A DNA stretch of 64,000 nucleotides from Haematococcus lacustris (GCA_030144725.1 JASKMD010000029.1:8574184-8638183); one strand, 5' to 3'. Shown: positions 1-12,458, counted from the stretch's first letter. The notes: generated by a model not told the origin, from the sequence alone. Program-made: numbers and translations.

Positions 1-3000
1 ACGAGATGAAGCTTTGCTGAGGGTGTGAGGCTGCTGCGCTGCTGCTGCTGCTGCTGCTCCAGCTGTGACTCCTGCTGCTAGTCCTTCAGCACACCCACTC
101 ATCAGAAGCTCAGCACTGCATTACTATAATTATGGTCAGTGATGGTAAGGCCGGTGCTTGGGCTGGTTGCCTAACAACTACCTAGCAACCAACCAGACAG
201 CCTGGCTAGCCACTGCCGGGTCACAGCCTACTGGCTCACCAGACCGCCAGAGTCGCTGCTGCCGGGCCGGCGTGATCTCGCAGCGCCTGCTCGATGAGCG
301 GCAGGCGCGCGCTTGCACGATACAGCCCGCACAAGTCCGCCAGCGAGCAGGACTTGCGGCCGTCTAACTTCCGCACCAACCGCTCAACGTCAGGAAGACC
401 TGCGGTCGTGAGCGGCTAGGGTTGTCGCTTGTTGCAACTCGCTGAGGGCAGGTGAGGTGCGGGTCACCTCGAAGGTGGCTGTCGCGAAGGCGCTCGCGCA
501 GCTCAGCATCTTCTACCAGTGCGGCCACCACCTCGTGCCGGGCCTCAATCTCTTCCAGCTTTACCAGCGGCTGCTTCAGCCAGGCGCGCAGGCGCCGCTT
601 GCCCATAGCAGTGCGCCCGCGGTTTAAGAGACCGTACAGGCTGAACGAGCTGGAGGCGTCCAGCCGCGTGGGAAACACGTTCAGCGCACGCTGCGCTGCG
701 GCGTCCTGCAAGCAGCGCGGAGAGGGCATACATGCTCATTGCAGCAACCATTGCTAAGGCGTGCGTCGTGGTCTCCACAGCTGCTGCTTGGCGGCTGCCT
801 GTGTGCTCACCAAACGCATGTACTGGCAGGAGTCGTAGAGCCCTAGCTCCCACTTGTTGTGCCCGCTGCCCTCAGCCAGCAGTTCGCAGAAGGCCATCAC
901 AGCAGACAGGGCGCCCCGGGCCACTTGCCGCTCCAGCACGTCAGCATGATGCTCCACACTCCCGCTCTGTGGCCATGCAAACCAGTCATACAAGCCAGGG
1001 TGTGCGTCGTGCAAGCTGGAGTACAGGCACAGGGCACAGCAGCCCCTGCCCTTGCGGCCCCTGCCCCTGCGGCCCCTGCCCCTGCGGCCCCTGCCCCTGC
1101 GGCCCCTGCCCCTGCGGCCCCTGCCCCTGCGGGCCCTGCCCCTGCGGGCCCTGCCCCTTGCGGCCCCTCCCCTTGCAGCCCCTGCCCCTGCGGCCCCTGC
1201 CCCTGCGGCCCCTGCCCCTGCGGCCCCTGCCCCTGCGGCCCCTGCCCTTGCGGCCCCTACCCCTGCGGCCCCTGCCCCTGCGGCCCCTGCCCCTGCGGCC
1301 CCTGCCCCTGCGGCCCCTGCCCCTGCGGCCCCTGCCCCTGCGGGCCCTGCCCTTGCGGCCCCTCCCCTTGCGGCCCCTTCCCCTGCGGCCCCTGCCCCTG
1401 CGGCCCCTGCCCCTGCGGCCCCTGCCCCTGCGGCCCCTGCCCCTGCGGCCCCTGCCCCTGCGGCCCCTGCCCCTGCGGCCCCTGCCCCTGCGGCCCCTGC
1501 CCCTGCGGCCCCTGCCCCTGCGGCCCCTGCCCCTGCGGCCCCTGCCCCTGCGGCCCCTGCCCCTGCGGCCCCTGCCCCTGCGGCCCCTGCCCTTGCGGCC
1601 CCTGCCCTTGCGGCCCCTGCCCCTGCGGCCCCTGCCCCTGCGGCCCCTGCCCCTGCGGCCCCTGCCCCTGCGGCCCCTGCCCTTGCGGCCCCTGCCCCTG
1701 CGGCCCCTGCCCCTGCGGCCCCTGCCCCTGCGGCCCCTGCCCCTGCGGCCCCTGCCCCTGCGGCCCCTGCCCCTGCGGCCCCTGCCCCTGCGGCCCCTGC
1801 CCCTGCGGCCCCTGCCCCTGCGGCCCCTGCCCCTGCGGCCCCTGCCCCTGCGGCCCCTGCCCCTGCGGCCCCTGCCCCTGCGGCCCCTGCCCTTGCGGCC
1901 CCTGCCCTTGCGGCCCCTGCCCTTGCGGCCCCTGCCCCTGCGGCCCCTGCCCCTGCGGCCCCTGCCCCTGCGGCCCCTGCCCCTGCGGCCCCTGCCCCTG
2001 CGGCCCCTGCCCCTGCGGCCCCTGCCCTTGCGGCCCCTACCCCTGCGGCCCCTGCCCCTGCGGCCCCTGCCCCTGCGGCCCCTGCCCCTGCGGCCCCTGC
2101 CCTTGCGGCCCCTGCCCCTGCGGCCCCTGCCCTTGCGGCCCCTGCCCTTGCGGCCCCTGCCCCTGCGGCCCCTGCCCCTGCGGCCCCTGCCCCTGCGGCC
2201 CCTGCCCCTGCGGCCCCTGCCCCTGCGGCCCCTGCCCCTGCGGCCCCTGCCCCTGCGGCCCCTGCCCCTGCGGCCCCTGCCCCTGCGGCCCCTGCCCCTG
2301 CGGCCCCTGCCCCTGCGGCCCCTGCCCTTGCGGCCCCTGCCCTTGCGGCCCCTGCCCCTGCGGCCCCTGCCCCTGCGGCCCCTGCCCCTGCGGCCCCTGC
2401 CCCTGCGGCCCCTGCCCCTGCGGCCCCTGCCCCTGCGGCCCCTGCCCCTGCGGCCCCTGCCCCTGCGGCCCCTGCCCCTGCGGCCCCTGCCCTTGCGGCC
2501 CCTGCCCTTGCGGCCCCTGCCCCTGCGGCCCCTGCCCCTGCGGCCCCTGCCCCTGCGGCCCCTGCCCCTGCGGCCCCTGCCCCTGCGGCCCCTGCCCCTG
2601 CGGCCCCTGCCCCTGCGGCCCCTGCCCCTGCGGCCCCTGCCCCTGAGGCCCCTGCCCCTGCGGCCCCTGCCCCTGCGGCCCCTGCCCCTGCGACCCCTGC
2701 CCTTGCGGCCCCTGCCCTTGCAGCCCCTGCCCCTGCGGCCCCTGCCCCTGCGGCCCCTGCCCCTGCGGCCCCTGCCCCTGCGGCCCCTGCCCCTGCGGCC
2801 CCTGCCCCTGCGGCCCCTGCCCCTGCGGCCCCTGCCCCTGAGGCCCCTGCCCCTGAGGCCCCTGCCCCCAGGCCGTTTCCCCTGCCCCAAACTCCAGCCA
2901 CGCCCTTACCTTGACGAGCTTGGCCAGGTCAGTCTCCAGGTGCTTGGCATTGAACAGGGCGCGGGGCCGCAGGGTGGCCATGGCGCCACAACGCTGGATG

Positions 3001-4917
3001 AGCTCCGCCAGCCTCTTGTGCAGGGAGGTGTCAGCAGCACTCGCCTCCTCCTGCATGCCAGCCAGGGCAGCAGCAGGGCTGAACACAGTGGGTGAGTTCA
3101 GGCACAGCAGGACAGCAGGCAGGCAAACACAGCCTGATACTCCCTCCCCTCCACTAGCAGCCTGATTGGCTGCCCCCTGACCCTCCACCGGCACTTCTAT
3201 GGATCTTATGACCCTGCAGCTCCTCTTACTGCCTGACAGACCCCCTGGCCCCCCCCTGGCCCCCCCCTGGCTCCCCCCTGGGCCCACCTTGGGCAGCAGC
3301 ACCTCCTTGGCCCCCAGCTGCACCAGCACTGCCTCCAGGCTGCACAGCAGCTCATCATCCACAAACTGGGCCACACCCAGGCGGCGGGCCACCACGTCAG
3401 CGTAGGCCAGGCCCACCTCCCGCACCCCCTCCTTCATGGCCAGCACCACTGCAGCCAGCACACAGGTAACGGCCTGGCACCAACTGAATCAACTAAGTGG
3501 GTAGCAGGTGGTTGCAAGAAGCTGGCCAAGAAAGGTCAGAGGGCTCAGCCAGCCATGCAGTGCCTAGCTTGCAAGTGGTTTGCTATGCCAGCTGCTAGCA
3601 TCGGAAACAGAGGGGGGAGGGCTGAGTGTGGCCAGATGTGTGACCAGGTGTGTGATAGGATACAGCCATGACCAGCTTTTACCAACCAGCGGTGGAAACG
3701 GCTGTCCTGCCTGCAAGCCTGGTGGGGTATGTTCCTGCGTAGCTGCCTCCACCCCTCCACCTTGCCTGCTGCTGACCTGCCACCACCACAGGCGTGTCCG
3801 CCATGTCAATCCCTCCTCTGAACAGCTCCTCCTCAAATGCTGCCAGGCGGCCAGGGCTAGCAGCCCTGCGCCAAGGGCAGCAGAAGCAGAAGCTGAGCCA
3901 GCGTTCCTCTGCTGCTGTTGGTGCGGCTATGCTGCTCTTACATCATGTGCCAAGGCGCAGCACAAGGGACAGAAGCTGTAGCGGGAGTAGGGGGCAGGAG
4001 GATGCTTATCGTGCTAGCGCTGGTACTGGCACGGTGATGCTACTGATGCTTGTCAAAGAGGAGCAGCTAGGAGCAGGAGGAGGGGCAGGAGCAGGAGGGG
4101 CGGGAGGTGGCTGAGCAGCAGGAGGGAGGTTCTCCAGCCTCCCTGCTTGTGCTGGTGCCCTCCCGCTGGCCTACCCCTCAGCTGCTGCCTTGACAGTGTC
4201 TGTCCACTCTGTCATTGCTGCGCATCACCGACCTGCTGAGCTTCCAGCTAGTGCCGCTGCCCTCCCACAGCTCCACTGCATAGTCAGTCCCTTCCAGCAG
4301 CAGCTCACGCAGCACCTGGGGCCATAGCCAGGCACAGCAGCAGCATGCTTGCATGGGACACACCTGCCTGTGCACACGTTCATGTCTGAGGCTGGCCTGG
4401 GCCCTAGGGCTTACGTCCTGTGGGGTGAGCAGCAGGGCAGCCCAAGCGCACCTGCTCAAAGAGGTTGCGGTTCAACGTCACACTGGACAGGCCCGCATCG
4501 CCTGAGCCCCCGAGGTGCTTCACCACGGCTGTGGTTTTGTAGAACTGGCGGGCAACGAACAGGGCGTCTTCGCCGTGGACGGAGTAGAAACCCTGCCATC
4601 CGACGCATCAGCACGACTGTGGATGGGCAGCGCTGCTGGGCGATGAGCCTACGAGGTGCCTGGCCCGCCTCCATCGCGAGGCATACTGATGCTGCAAGGG
4701 TCACCTTTCGATCGAAGAAGCGGATGAGCTGGGCGGGCTGCGCAGGACCGAGGATGCAGGGTTTGCTCCGAATTCAAACTCCAAACACCAGCTGCGCAGG
4801 ATAGCGCACCTTGATTTGTGACTTGTACCAATGAACAAAGCCGCTTTGCTCCCTACCATCCAGCGCCATTTCTGGGGGGCCCGTGCCCTTGTGCACTGCA
4901 GCGCCATCATCGTCCAT
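1..4917 (-). CDS. MSH2: MSH2 DNA mismatch repair protein, N-terminal half (3' part outside window)
   Basis: MutS homolog that pairs with MSH6 or MSH3 in the nucleus to recognise mismatches. Ten exons join in phase: 4917-4810, 4737-4705, 4592-4452, 4315-4233, 3865-3777, 3448-3288, 3050-2910, 966-811, 705-468, 399-240, giving about 436 residues. ATG is at 4917. Visible family marks in order: RFFDRK and YSVHGEDAL (mismatch-binding domain), ELLLEGTDYAVELWEGSG, SPGRLAAFEEELF, GLAYADVVARRLG (connector), and RALNVF with LKQPLV (lever domain). The Walker ATPase half must lie left of position 1. Plant MSH2 matches block by block in order, so identity is firm. Intron 7 (967-2909) carries a very large minisatellite. 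The exon after 240 was not resolved in 1-239. Confidence 0.93.
1040..2872. repeat. 15-bp GC-rich minisatellite (about 120 copies) in MSH2 intron 7
   Basis: The unit ctgcggcccctgccc repeats head to tail for about 1.8 kb in register with 60-base lines; variants are mostly C/T changes (ccttgcgg) and a few gaggcc units near the end. Because 15 is a multiple of three and the unit has no stop, long reading frames stay open on both strands (PLPLR, APAAP, GAGAA and GRGRR repeats); these are not genes. On the transcribed strand it reads as closely spaced G runs. Confidence 0.97.
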
Positions 4918-5000
4918 CTCAGGCTAGCAGCGGGTAGCGCGATGAGCCGTCCTAATAAACCATTTTGAACATGTGCGACTTCAGTTGAATTGCATGGTGA

Positions 5001-6050
5001 TCACTTGTTGCTTATTTTCTGGCACCCTTCCTTCCATTCTACCATACGGGCATCCACATAGCTGTCTGGTTTGAGAAGCGTGTATTGCATGGGCAGTGCC
5101 TGGGAGGGCGGCTTAATGGCGGCAGGGGGGTTATGATAACCGTTATCTTTATCTCGGGCAGCAGGGGCGGGGGTGCAGGCAGCAGGGTTGGTGACAGCAA
5201 AGGTGGGAGCATGGCTGGGCAATGCAGGTGGACAAGTGTACAGGCAGGATGTGAAGGCTGCAAACAGTGGCTAGACTTGCCTTTTTCCACTATGACGCCA
5301 GCCAAACAGTGTGCGTCATCGTTGCAAAACGCCGCATAAAGAAAAGCGCATGCGCCAATGGCTAACATCCTGCACTGCTGAGCCTTGTACTACTGTGCTG
5401 CAAGGAGGTCGGTAGGGAAGCCTCCCAGTGCCTGAGGCAGGCAGGCACTGGGAGGCAGGCAGCGGCTGGCAGGCAGGCGCCTTGCGATGATGGGGTAGGG
5501 CACCCACATTGCTGCCTGATGGCTCTGCTGCTTGGCCAGCTGCAGGGCTGCCTTCAGGGTGGCTAGGCGGGCGCGTGTGCCGGTGTCCCTCAGGCGCTGA
5601 AGCGCGAGTAGAGCGCCCTCAGGGCTCCCCATCTGAACTGACAGTGCTGTGCATAGAAGAAATGAAATGCCCTAAGCTGAGCCCGTACGAACATAGTAGG
5701 CTCGGCGCTCGTGCACCCTTTGACAAGCTGCCACAGCCCCAGGCGTGCTCCAGCTCTCAGCGTAGTTTTTGAAGCATGAGTGTGGCATGATATTCAAATT
5801 TGATAGTGACGGCAAAGAACAAGTTTGCCCTAGTCATTAGCGCTTTGGACCACCCCGTGTGCCGTTCGCGGTCAAGGTGAGGTCTACAGCAGACGACAGT
5901 GCGAATCCCAACCCTAAACTTAGCCAGCAAGGTCCAGCCGCTGCTTTGACTGTATACTTCACTAGGCCCAGCGAATGATGGGCAGGCGCCTGACACTTGT
6001 TTGAGTTCTGCCGCAAACTCTCCGGCAGCCTTGTGTCGCACACACATGAA
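5001..6050 (-). CDS. Unrecognised spliced gene, C-terminal exons
   Basis: No family recognised. Three 3' exons fit in phase: about 5637-5508 (LQRLRDTGTRARLATLKAAL, helical), 5369-5281, and 5257-5001 ending KEGCQKISNK then TGA. The middle exon ends AAAAAG/GCAAGT, a good GC-AG donor, and codon phase holds across it. The second exon is hydrophobic (CAFLYAAFC). Upstream, 5757-6047 is open and coding-like (RHKAAGEFAAELKQ) but could not be joined with certainty, so the 5' end is a guess. The gene would diverge from the ammonium transporter starting at 6158 and lies in tandem with MSH2, whose ATG is 84 bases beyond its stop. A helical-repeat protein is possible but not shown. Confidence 0.45.
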
Positions 6051-6157
6051 GCCACAATCTTGCAGAACGCAGCTGTTAGGGCGGCCGAGCGAACTCAGTT
6101 CGCGGCCGTCCAGTTGGCACGGGGGTCACGTGTGGTTCATTTGGCTCTTGAGCGCAG

Positions 6158-9100
6158 ATGAGCGTGGAAACACTGTGCAGCGCTGAAACTCTTGCCAGCC
6201 TCAGCGGAGCTGGGTTTACAGATGCCCAGGCTGCGGCACTCTGCAACACCTTGCTTGGACAGGTCAGCTCCAATTTCGCGACTAACGATGGCATTACGGA
6301 CTTCAAGTAGTGAGTGCCACAGGACCGGTTACGATGTAGTCGCCCCCGGATAGGAGACTAGGACTGACGCCGGTGGGTCTACATCTCACAAGCTCGCACT
6401 GCGTCGATATAAACGCAGTGGAGTCAACACGGCGTGGCTGGTCATCTGTTCAGCGATGGTCTTCATCATGCACGGAGGCTTCGCGATGGTGAGCACAACA
6501 TACTGCAGCGTGTTCGCGAATAGTCGCGCCTAGCCAATTGCATGTCGCGATACTGCAATGGCCCGACTCACCCTGTCATGTGCTGCCTGTTGCTATCTGC
6601 AGTTATGCGCAGGCGCCATTCGGTCTAAAAACACGCTGAACATCTTGCTGCAAACAATCATGGATGCCTGTGTGTCTGCCATCGCCTTTTACATTGTTGG
6701 GTAAGTCAGGCCGCACACATATCTGACAACCGCAGCCATTGCTATCACAGCGTCTCGTTGGTATGCATCATCTACTACTGTGATCCAGGTTTGGATTCGC
6801 ATATGGTGAGGGGGACAGGCCCAACCGCTTCATTGGAGATGCTATTTTCGCCATGCACCACTGGTCTACCAAGTTCACCGGCGTTGGCAATGGCCGCTGG
6901 ACAGATTGGGTAAGCACATGCGTCAATGTCATGTCAGTCTGATTGCCTGGAAACAGTGCTGACTGCAGTACAGTGTCCCTGCCTGCGCAGCTCTACCAGT
7001 GGGCGTTTGCAGCTACCGCTGTCACCATTCCGGCTGGGGCTGTGGCAGAACGTTTCAACTTCAATGCATACCTCGGTACGGTTTACAGTATTGCCGTCCA
7101 AAGTCCAGGACCATAGTGGTTGCTCCTAGCTGACCTTGCAGCAGCACCTGTCACCGCCAGCCTGTCGGTCTCCATTTGATGTAGTCCATTTGTTTCTGGC
7201 ATTACATCTGACATGCACGAGCTTGGTGACTAGAGCCTTCTATCACAAGTCTGAAGCCAGCTAGCTCACATTGCGCAGGAGGTGTGTAGACTACTACATA
7301 TTAAGCTAAGCAAGCTAGCACATACTGTGAGGAAAGGGAGTTGCCTGTATGTTGACTGTAACACTCAGTAGCATGCACTGCATCAAGTCCCATGATTGAT
7401 TTCTAGCCCCTCTCCTGGCCCATGCAGCGTACTCCATCTTCCTGGCCGCGTTTGTATACCCTGTGGTGGTCCACTGGGTGTGGAGCCGCGAGGGCTGGCT
7501 AAGTCACTTCGCCGTGTCTGGCAACCCCGCTCCTGCCAAGCAGGAGGAGCACATGCTGTTCCGCGCCGGCATGATCGATTTTGCTGGTTCAGGTAAGCTG
7601 CGTACTCACTACTGACTAGTGTAAGGCACTTGACTGCACTGGGTGTCATGCTTGGCCGGGCACTGCAGATGGCAGCTGTCAGGCTGTTCGCTTGCTGCTT
7701 GCCATCACAATGTATGGAGGTGGGCATGGTCATGAATGTGCAGGTGTGGTGCACATGGTGGGGGCTATGTGTGGGCTGATGGGAGCCATCCTGGTGGGGC
7801 CTCGCCTGGGCCGCTTTGACTCCAACGGCAACCCGGTGGACATGCCGGGCCACTCCGCTACCCTGGTGGTGCTGGGCACTGTCCTCCTGTGGTTTGGCTG
7901 GGTGAGTGGCTGGCTGGCTGGGTGGCTGCACACTAGTGATGCCGGATGCCACACCCACATCCTGATCTGTTGAGCATTGCCCGTGGCTCTGCCAGTGCTG
8001 TGCATGTGTTACCAGTGTCTCTGCTACTGTTGCTGTGTTGTTGCCATGTAATGTGCGTTGTGGGCATGCGCTGTGGTGCGCAGGGGTATCTAATTGTCGT
8101 GTGCCTGCGATGTTGGAGTGATTGTGTGGCATTTGTACAGCCACTCCTCACTGACCTTGTGCACCGCCTGCCTTGTGCTGGGTTGCAGTACGGCTTCAAC
8201 CCCGGCAGCTCCCTCACCATTGACAACTCCATCTCTGCCCAAGTCGCGGGCCGCGCAGCTGTCACCACCACCCTGTCAGGAGCAGCGGGTGGCATCACCA
8301 CCCTCATCAATGGCTTTCGCCGCAATAAGGTGAGCCTGGCCCCCTGCTGCTCCCTGCCTTCAGCCCCCATTACATCCGACGTGGAGGCCAGGCTGCTAAT
8401 GGCCACCAGTTGCAGTACTGTGTCCTGACAGATGAACCCTGCCTGAAGCCATCACCAGGACCACTCACCACTGCCAGCCATCTGCTCTGCCCTGCTCCGT
8501 GACTGCAGGCCTGGGACTTGATCAGCATGTGCAACGGTGTGCTGGTGGGTTTTGTGGTCATCACCGCCTGCGCTCACGTGGTGGAGCCATGGGCTGCCAT
8601 CGTCAACGGCATCTGCGGCGGCCTGGTGCGCGCCAGTCTAGCTGCACACTGCCTACCCTTACGCCTGACGGCTGGCTGCAGAAAACAGATGACGGACACA
8701 TGATACCCCACCCCACCCCACCACACCCCTTGCCACAGCCTCCAGCCAACCACCTAGTGTGGTGTGATGCTCCTAGTGTGATGCCCCAGCGTGCCTGTCA
8801 GCAAGCTCCGTGCCTTTGCCCCTCGCTTCCACCCTTTGTGCAGTTCTTCGACCTGGTGTGCTGGCTCTTCCTGAAGCTGCGCATTGACGACCCGCTGTCT
8901 GCTGTCCCAATGCACGGCTTTGGCGGCATGTGGGGTGTGTTCTTCACTGGGCTTTTGGCCAAGCAGGTACTGCCGGCATCAGCCCTTCCTGCTCCTGGCG
9001 CACATCTCTTGCAGCACTAACAGATGAGCCAACTCACCCAACTCAACTGGACCCAACTTTTGGATCTAATCGGAAGGCCATTGTGCATGGCTGGCATTGG

Positions 9101-9890
9101 CAACAATCACGAGCCACTCTCACTGGCATCTTAATGACATGCCACGATACAATGTGTGGCGTCCTCAGCTTCCGGCCGCTGCTGCGTTGCCGTCGGCTCC
9201 TTTGCTGAAAAGCAGTGTTCAGTGCTGTGGGTGCAGCACCAGCCTGCATGACCAGACTTGACCTGGCTTGGCCCGACTACCATCACCTAACGGCCTGGAC
9301 CTGCTCTGAATGACTGGGCACTGACCACTAGTTATGTGCCTGAGTGATGCAGGAGTACGTGCAGCAAGCCTATGGCACCGGCATGTCAGTCCCCTACCAG
9401 CGAGGGGAGTACTATGGCTTGTTCTATGGCGGCGGTGGCCGTCTGTTGGCGTCACAGGTCAGTGTCCAGGTCATCCCCTGGTCCTCACCGAGGAATTAGC
9501 ACCTATCATCATTATTTAGCATTTGAATTCAAATCAACGATGGCTACGATGAATGGCTGTGGTAGCGCCCGCCCTGTAGCGACAAGATAACTTCACAGTT
9601 GTGATGCGCATGCCATGCTGCTGTTTGTAATGTGTCGTCCTTGGCCGCAGGTCGTTGGCATCCTGGCCATTGTTGGCTGGGTGTGTGGTCTGACTGGCAT
9701 CCTGTTCTTTGTGCTCAAGATGTTCAACCTGCTGCGCATCAGCGAGGAGGATGAGCACCGTGGCCTGGATGCAAGCAAGCATGGCGGCAGCGCCTACAAC
9801 CATGATGTGAATGGCCGCACGGTGGGTGTCCGGCCTAAAGGCGAGGCACTGGTTGAGAGCAGAAGTCTGCCTGGCATCAGCGTTGCATGA
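6158..9890 (+). CDS. Amt/MEP/Rh-family ammonium transporter (AMT1-like)
   Basis: Membrane channel-type transporter for ammonium. Twelve exons join in phase: 6158-6309, 6419-6488, 6603-6700, 6789-6909, 6991-7075, 7428-7592, 7744-7901, 8189-8329, 8509-8625, 8844-8966, 9353-9457, 9651-9890; 1,575 nt, 524 residues. Family marks: [10 protein letters not shown] after the first helix, [21 protein letters not shown], the signature region [44 protein letters not shown], and [14 protein letters not shown] near the end. The soluble N-terminus and the cytosolic tail after [12 protein letters not shown] fit the AMT1 plan. ATG 6158 opens directly into the first exon. The paralog number in the algal series cannot be told from this. 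Confidence 0.93.
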
Positions 9891-11100
9891 TGACAGACCG
9901 TGCTACTGATGACCCATCCTCCTCACAAGCATGCAAGTGCCATTGCACAAGCTGCTCAGCTAGCACAATGATGGGCACAGCGGGGTCTCAGCTCTGCCTT
10001 AGGCTCATGAACTAGCAGTTAGACACGTGCTCCTAGGAACATGTGCTTGTAGTGGGTGTGATGAGATCAGTTCTGTGCAAGTGTCGCATTGTTCAGTGTC
10101 ATGCTACTTAGCCATACACAAACTGCAGAATGCCAGGGGCTAGGGCAAAGGCGGGGGTAGCGGAGGTGGTGGGTGATGTACAGATGGTTATGGACACGTG
10201 ATGGACACATGGTGAGTGTGGCTGCTCCTGGTGCTGGTTGTTATGCTCGTGCAGGGTCACACTCCCCAACTGAAGGTGTAGGGAAAGGTCGCTGGCTGAG
10301 GGGCTGCTGAGTGTGCCAGGTGCTCTGCTGTATTGGGTTGAATGATTGCCTTGGACGTTTCTATGACGAACCGCCTGGTCCATGGGTATGTACGGATATA
10401 TAGCGATAATGAGGGGGCACTGCACCATGTACTGCACCACCCCTCTTGATACGGGGGATGGGGGGTTGAAGCTTGGTAGCTTGCGAGGGTGCGAGTTGAT
10501 GCTACGTTGACTTTCACGATGTCGGGACGCTGAGGACCTAGGTGGAGTCTCACGACGTCGGGACTGGAACGTCTTCCGTTTTTGTGTCTTAAATGGGGAC
10601 AGTGTACAGGGTCATGCGAGTGACCCTAGCCATGGGGGGTTAGAGGTGAGAACGCACACGAACTTGGAGCAGTGGTAGGTCGGAGGACGGGGGTTGTTTG
10701 TTTAAAACTGGCGGTTTGTCGTAATCTACTACGTACTCAGTGTTGCACCGCTGTCGGCAACGTGCATCGCACTGGTAACTTTGTCCTTATTGCACCTCGC
10801 CCACCAAGCGGCACGTTGACCGTAGTGGTTGAGACTACGCCGACGCAAACGATCGAACACACCTGAGAGTCGGCAGACTGCCTGTCACCGTGGGTGCCAG
10901 CAGCTCGGGCGTGCAGGCGCGACGAGATAAGGCGTGTCGCGTTAGAATGACAACTCAACTCTCACCACAGCACGCCGCAAAGTCAAATGTCCCAAACGTG
11001 GTGGTTTAATGGGAAGGGTGACTGGGTGAGCTGCTCACTGTCGAGTACTCCACATCCAGCTCTCCCTTTGCTACCACGATTGCACCGCTAGCTTCAGCGT
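9891..11100. other. Intergenic, no gene supported
   Basis: No convincing exon. A short open stretch at 10672-10866 (+) has a coding-like run (GNFVLIAPRPPSGTLTVVV) but no recognised homolog. At 10440-10560 a cacgaYgtcgggac motif occurs twice. The sequence gtaatctactacgt at 10720-10735 resembles motifs in the palindromic block to the right, so this may be its eroded edge. Confidence 0.4.
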
Positions 11101-11244
11101 GCTTAGAAAATAAGCGGTGTCGAAGCGCAGACAATGTGGGTTACAGCGTGACTCCGTCTGTTACACCATCGTAATTGAGTTTACTCAACTGTAATCGTTA
11201 ATAGACCTTGTTTTGATGATGTGGCTTACACCGCATGATGTGGC

Positions 11245-11777
11245 TTACACCTCTAGGGGTTCGGGACTTTCTGTAACGTACTTCAAAGCAAGGTGCACAA
11301 ACAGAGGTGCACATAGGCTCAACATGAAGTCATGCAAGTTCTCATTATTGTTCTGTAAAGTCATGGCAAACTCCGGCTGCTCCCTGATGGAACTCGTGGC
11401 AGTGCGCTCAAAGATGAAATGCATGGCGTCATCCACTAACCCCTCTCTGCATCTGGTGCATGTGTGATCAATGAAAGTTACCCCTTCAAATCGAGCCTTC
11501 TCCACCCCCAGACCGCTGTTGCCTAACCTGAACCTAGTCAGGCTCGTGCGAACTTCTGTAGAGAGCTGTCTGTTAAGCAGGTGTGGTGCCATGTGATTGA
11601 TGCCAATGCCGTCCCCATGCTTGAACCATGCAGCATACGAACATCTCTCCCGATGCACCGTCTCAGGCAGTCTAGGGTCTCCCTCAAATTCAACCCAACG
11701 CCTCCCCACTCATAGAACTTAATCCCTGCATTTGTCCATGCACTTTGCCGACCTTGCCCGATCAGGCTGAAACTCAA
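11245..11777 (-). pseudogene. C-terminal remnant of a non-LTR retrotransposon reverse transcriptase polyprotein
   Basis: A 154-codon frame (11709-11245) reads RFRLGNSGLGVEKARF, then CTRCREGLVDDAMHFIFE, the layout of the zinc-knuckle tail after LINE reverse transcriptases (C-x2-C, D-x2-H). The expected last cysteine after HFIFE is arginine. The upstream part continues in another frame (11777-11538: QSAWTNAGIKFYEWGG), implying a frameshift. No RT domain remains. It sits among the palindromic repeats and is a 5'-truncated dead copy. Confidence 0.6.
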
Positions 11778-12137
11778 TTACACTAGATAAAGGGTCTCCG
11801 CTGCTGGCTTCGGTCTCGAGCTGTTACGCTCCAGCGCCTCGGCCTCACCTGTTACAACCACCTAAAACGACCCGCGACACCATTATCTACTACGTTAAAA
11901 CTTCCGGTATTGTCGCTATCTAGTGTAGTGGCGTTTTGAAAGCGTTCAAATGGTGCCTTTGGAAATCAGGGCCTGGCTCTGTCTCTCACATCTGGTGTGA
12001 CATGTGTAATGCTGACCGCCGCGCATCTATTCCCTGCTGTCTTTGTTCGATGTCCGAGCATATCTCGCCTGCATCTGACTACGATGACGAAGACTGTGAT
12101 CGCGACGGTGGTTGCCCTGTTTACAAGTCCCCTCCGC

Positions 12138-12213
12138 TACTAACAGCCACAAACAAGTCCCCTCCCCTACTAACAACAACAAGTTTGGTTTGTGGCTGTT
12201 AATAGGGGAGGGG
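12138..12213. repeat. Hairpin-forming inverted repeat
   Basis: taacagccacaaac at the left is the exact reverse complement of gtttgtggctgtta at the right. Inside and overlapping, cccctcccctacta pairs imperfectly with taataggggagggg. The arms could form alternative stems. Confidence 0.75.
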
Positions 12214-12361
12214 CCGCGTATTAAACGTTTTAAGGATAAGGCTGCTAACGTTGTTAAACGCGTGAAAACGCCACTACTGTGGGTTACAGCGTGACCCCGT
12301 CTGTTACGTAGTAGATAATGGTGTCGCGGGTCGTTTTAGGCGGTTTAAAAAGGCGAGGTCG

Positions 12362-12458
12362 AGGCCCTGGCGCGGGGCAGCTCGAGACCGAAGCCAGCGG
12401 ACACGGAGCGTAGCGACGTGGCCGCTGGCTGAGGTCGAGAGCTGTCCCGCGCCAGGGC
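12362..12458. repeat. About 97-bp imperfect palindrome
   Basis: A ~38-nt arm starting ggccctggcgcgggg and ending gaagccagcgg is mirrored by ccgctggctgagg through cccgcgccagggcc, around a ~21-nt centre (acacggagcgtagcgacgtgg). It is much more GC-rich than the surrounding AT-richer block. The left arm also pairs with sequence near 11803-11825. Confidence 0.8.

Noticed and set aside
732..3461. Several 470-790 codon open frames over the MSH2 intron on both strands
   Set aside because: They come from a stop-free 15-bp repeat read in different frames; MSH2 exons on both sides splice in phase around them.
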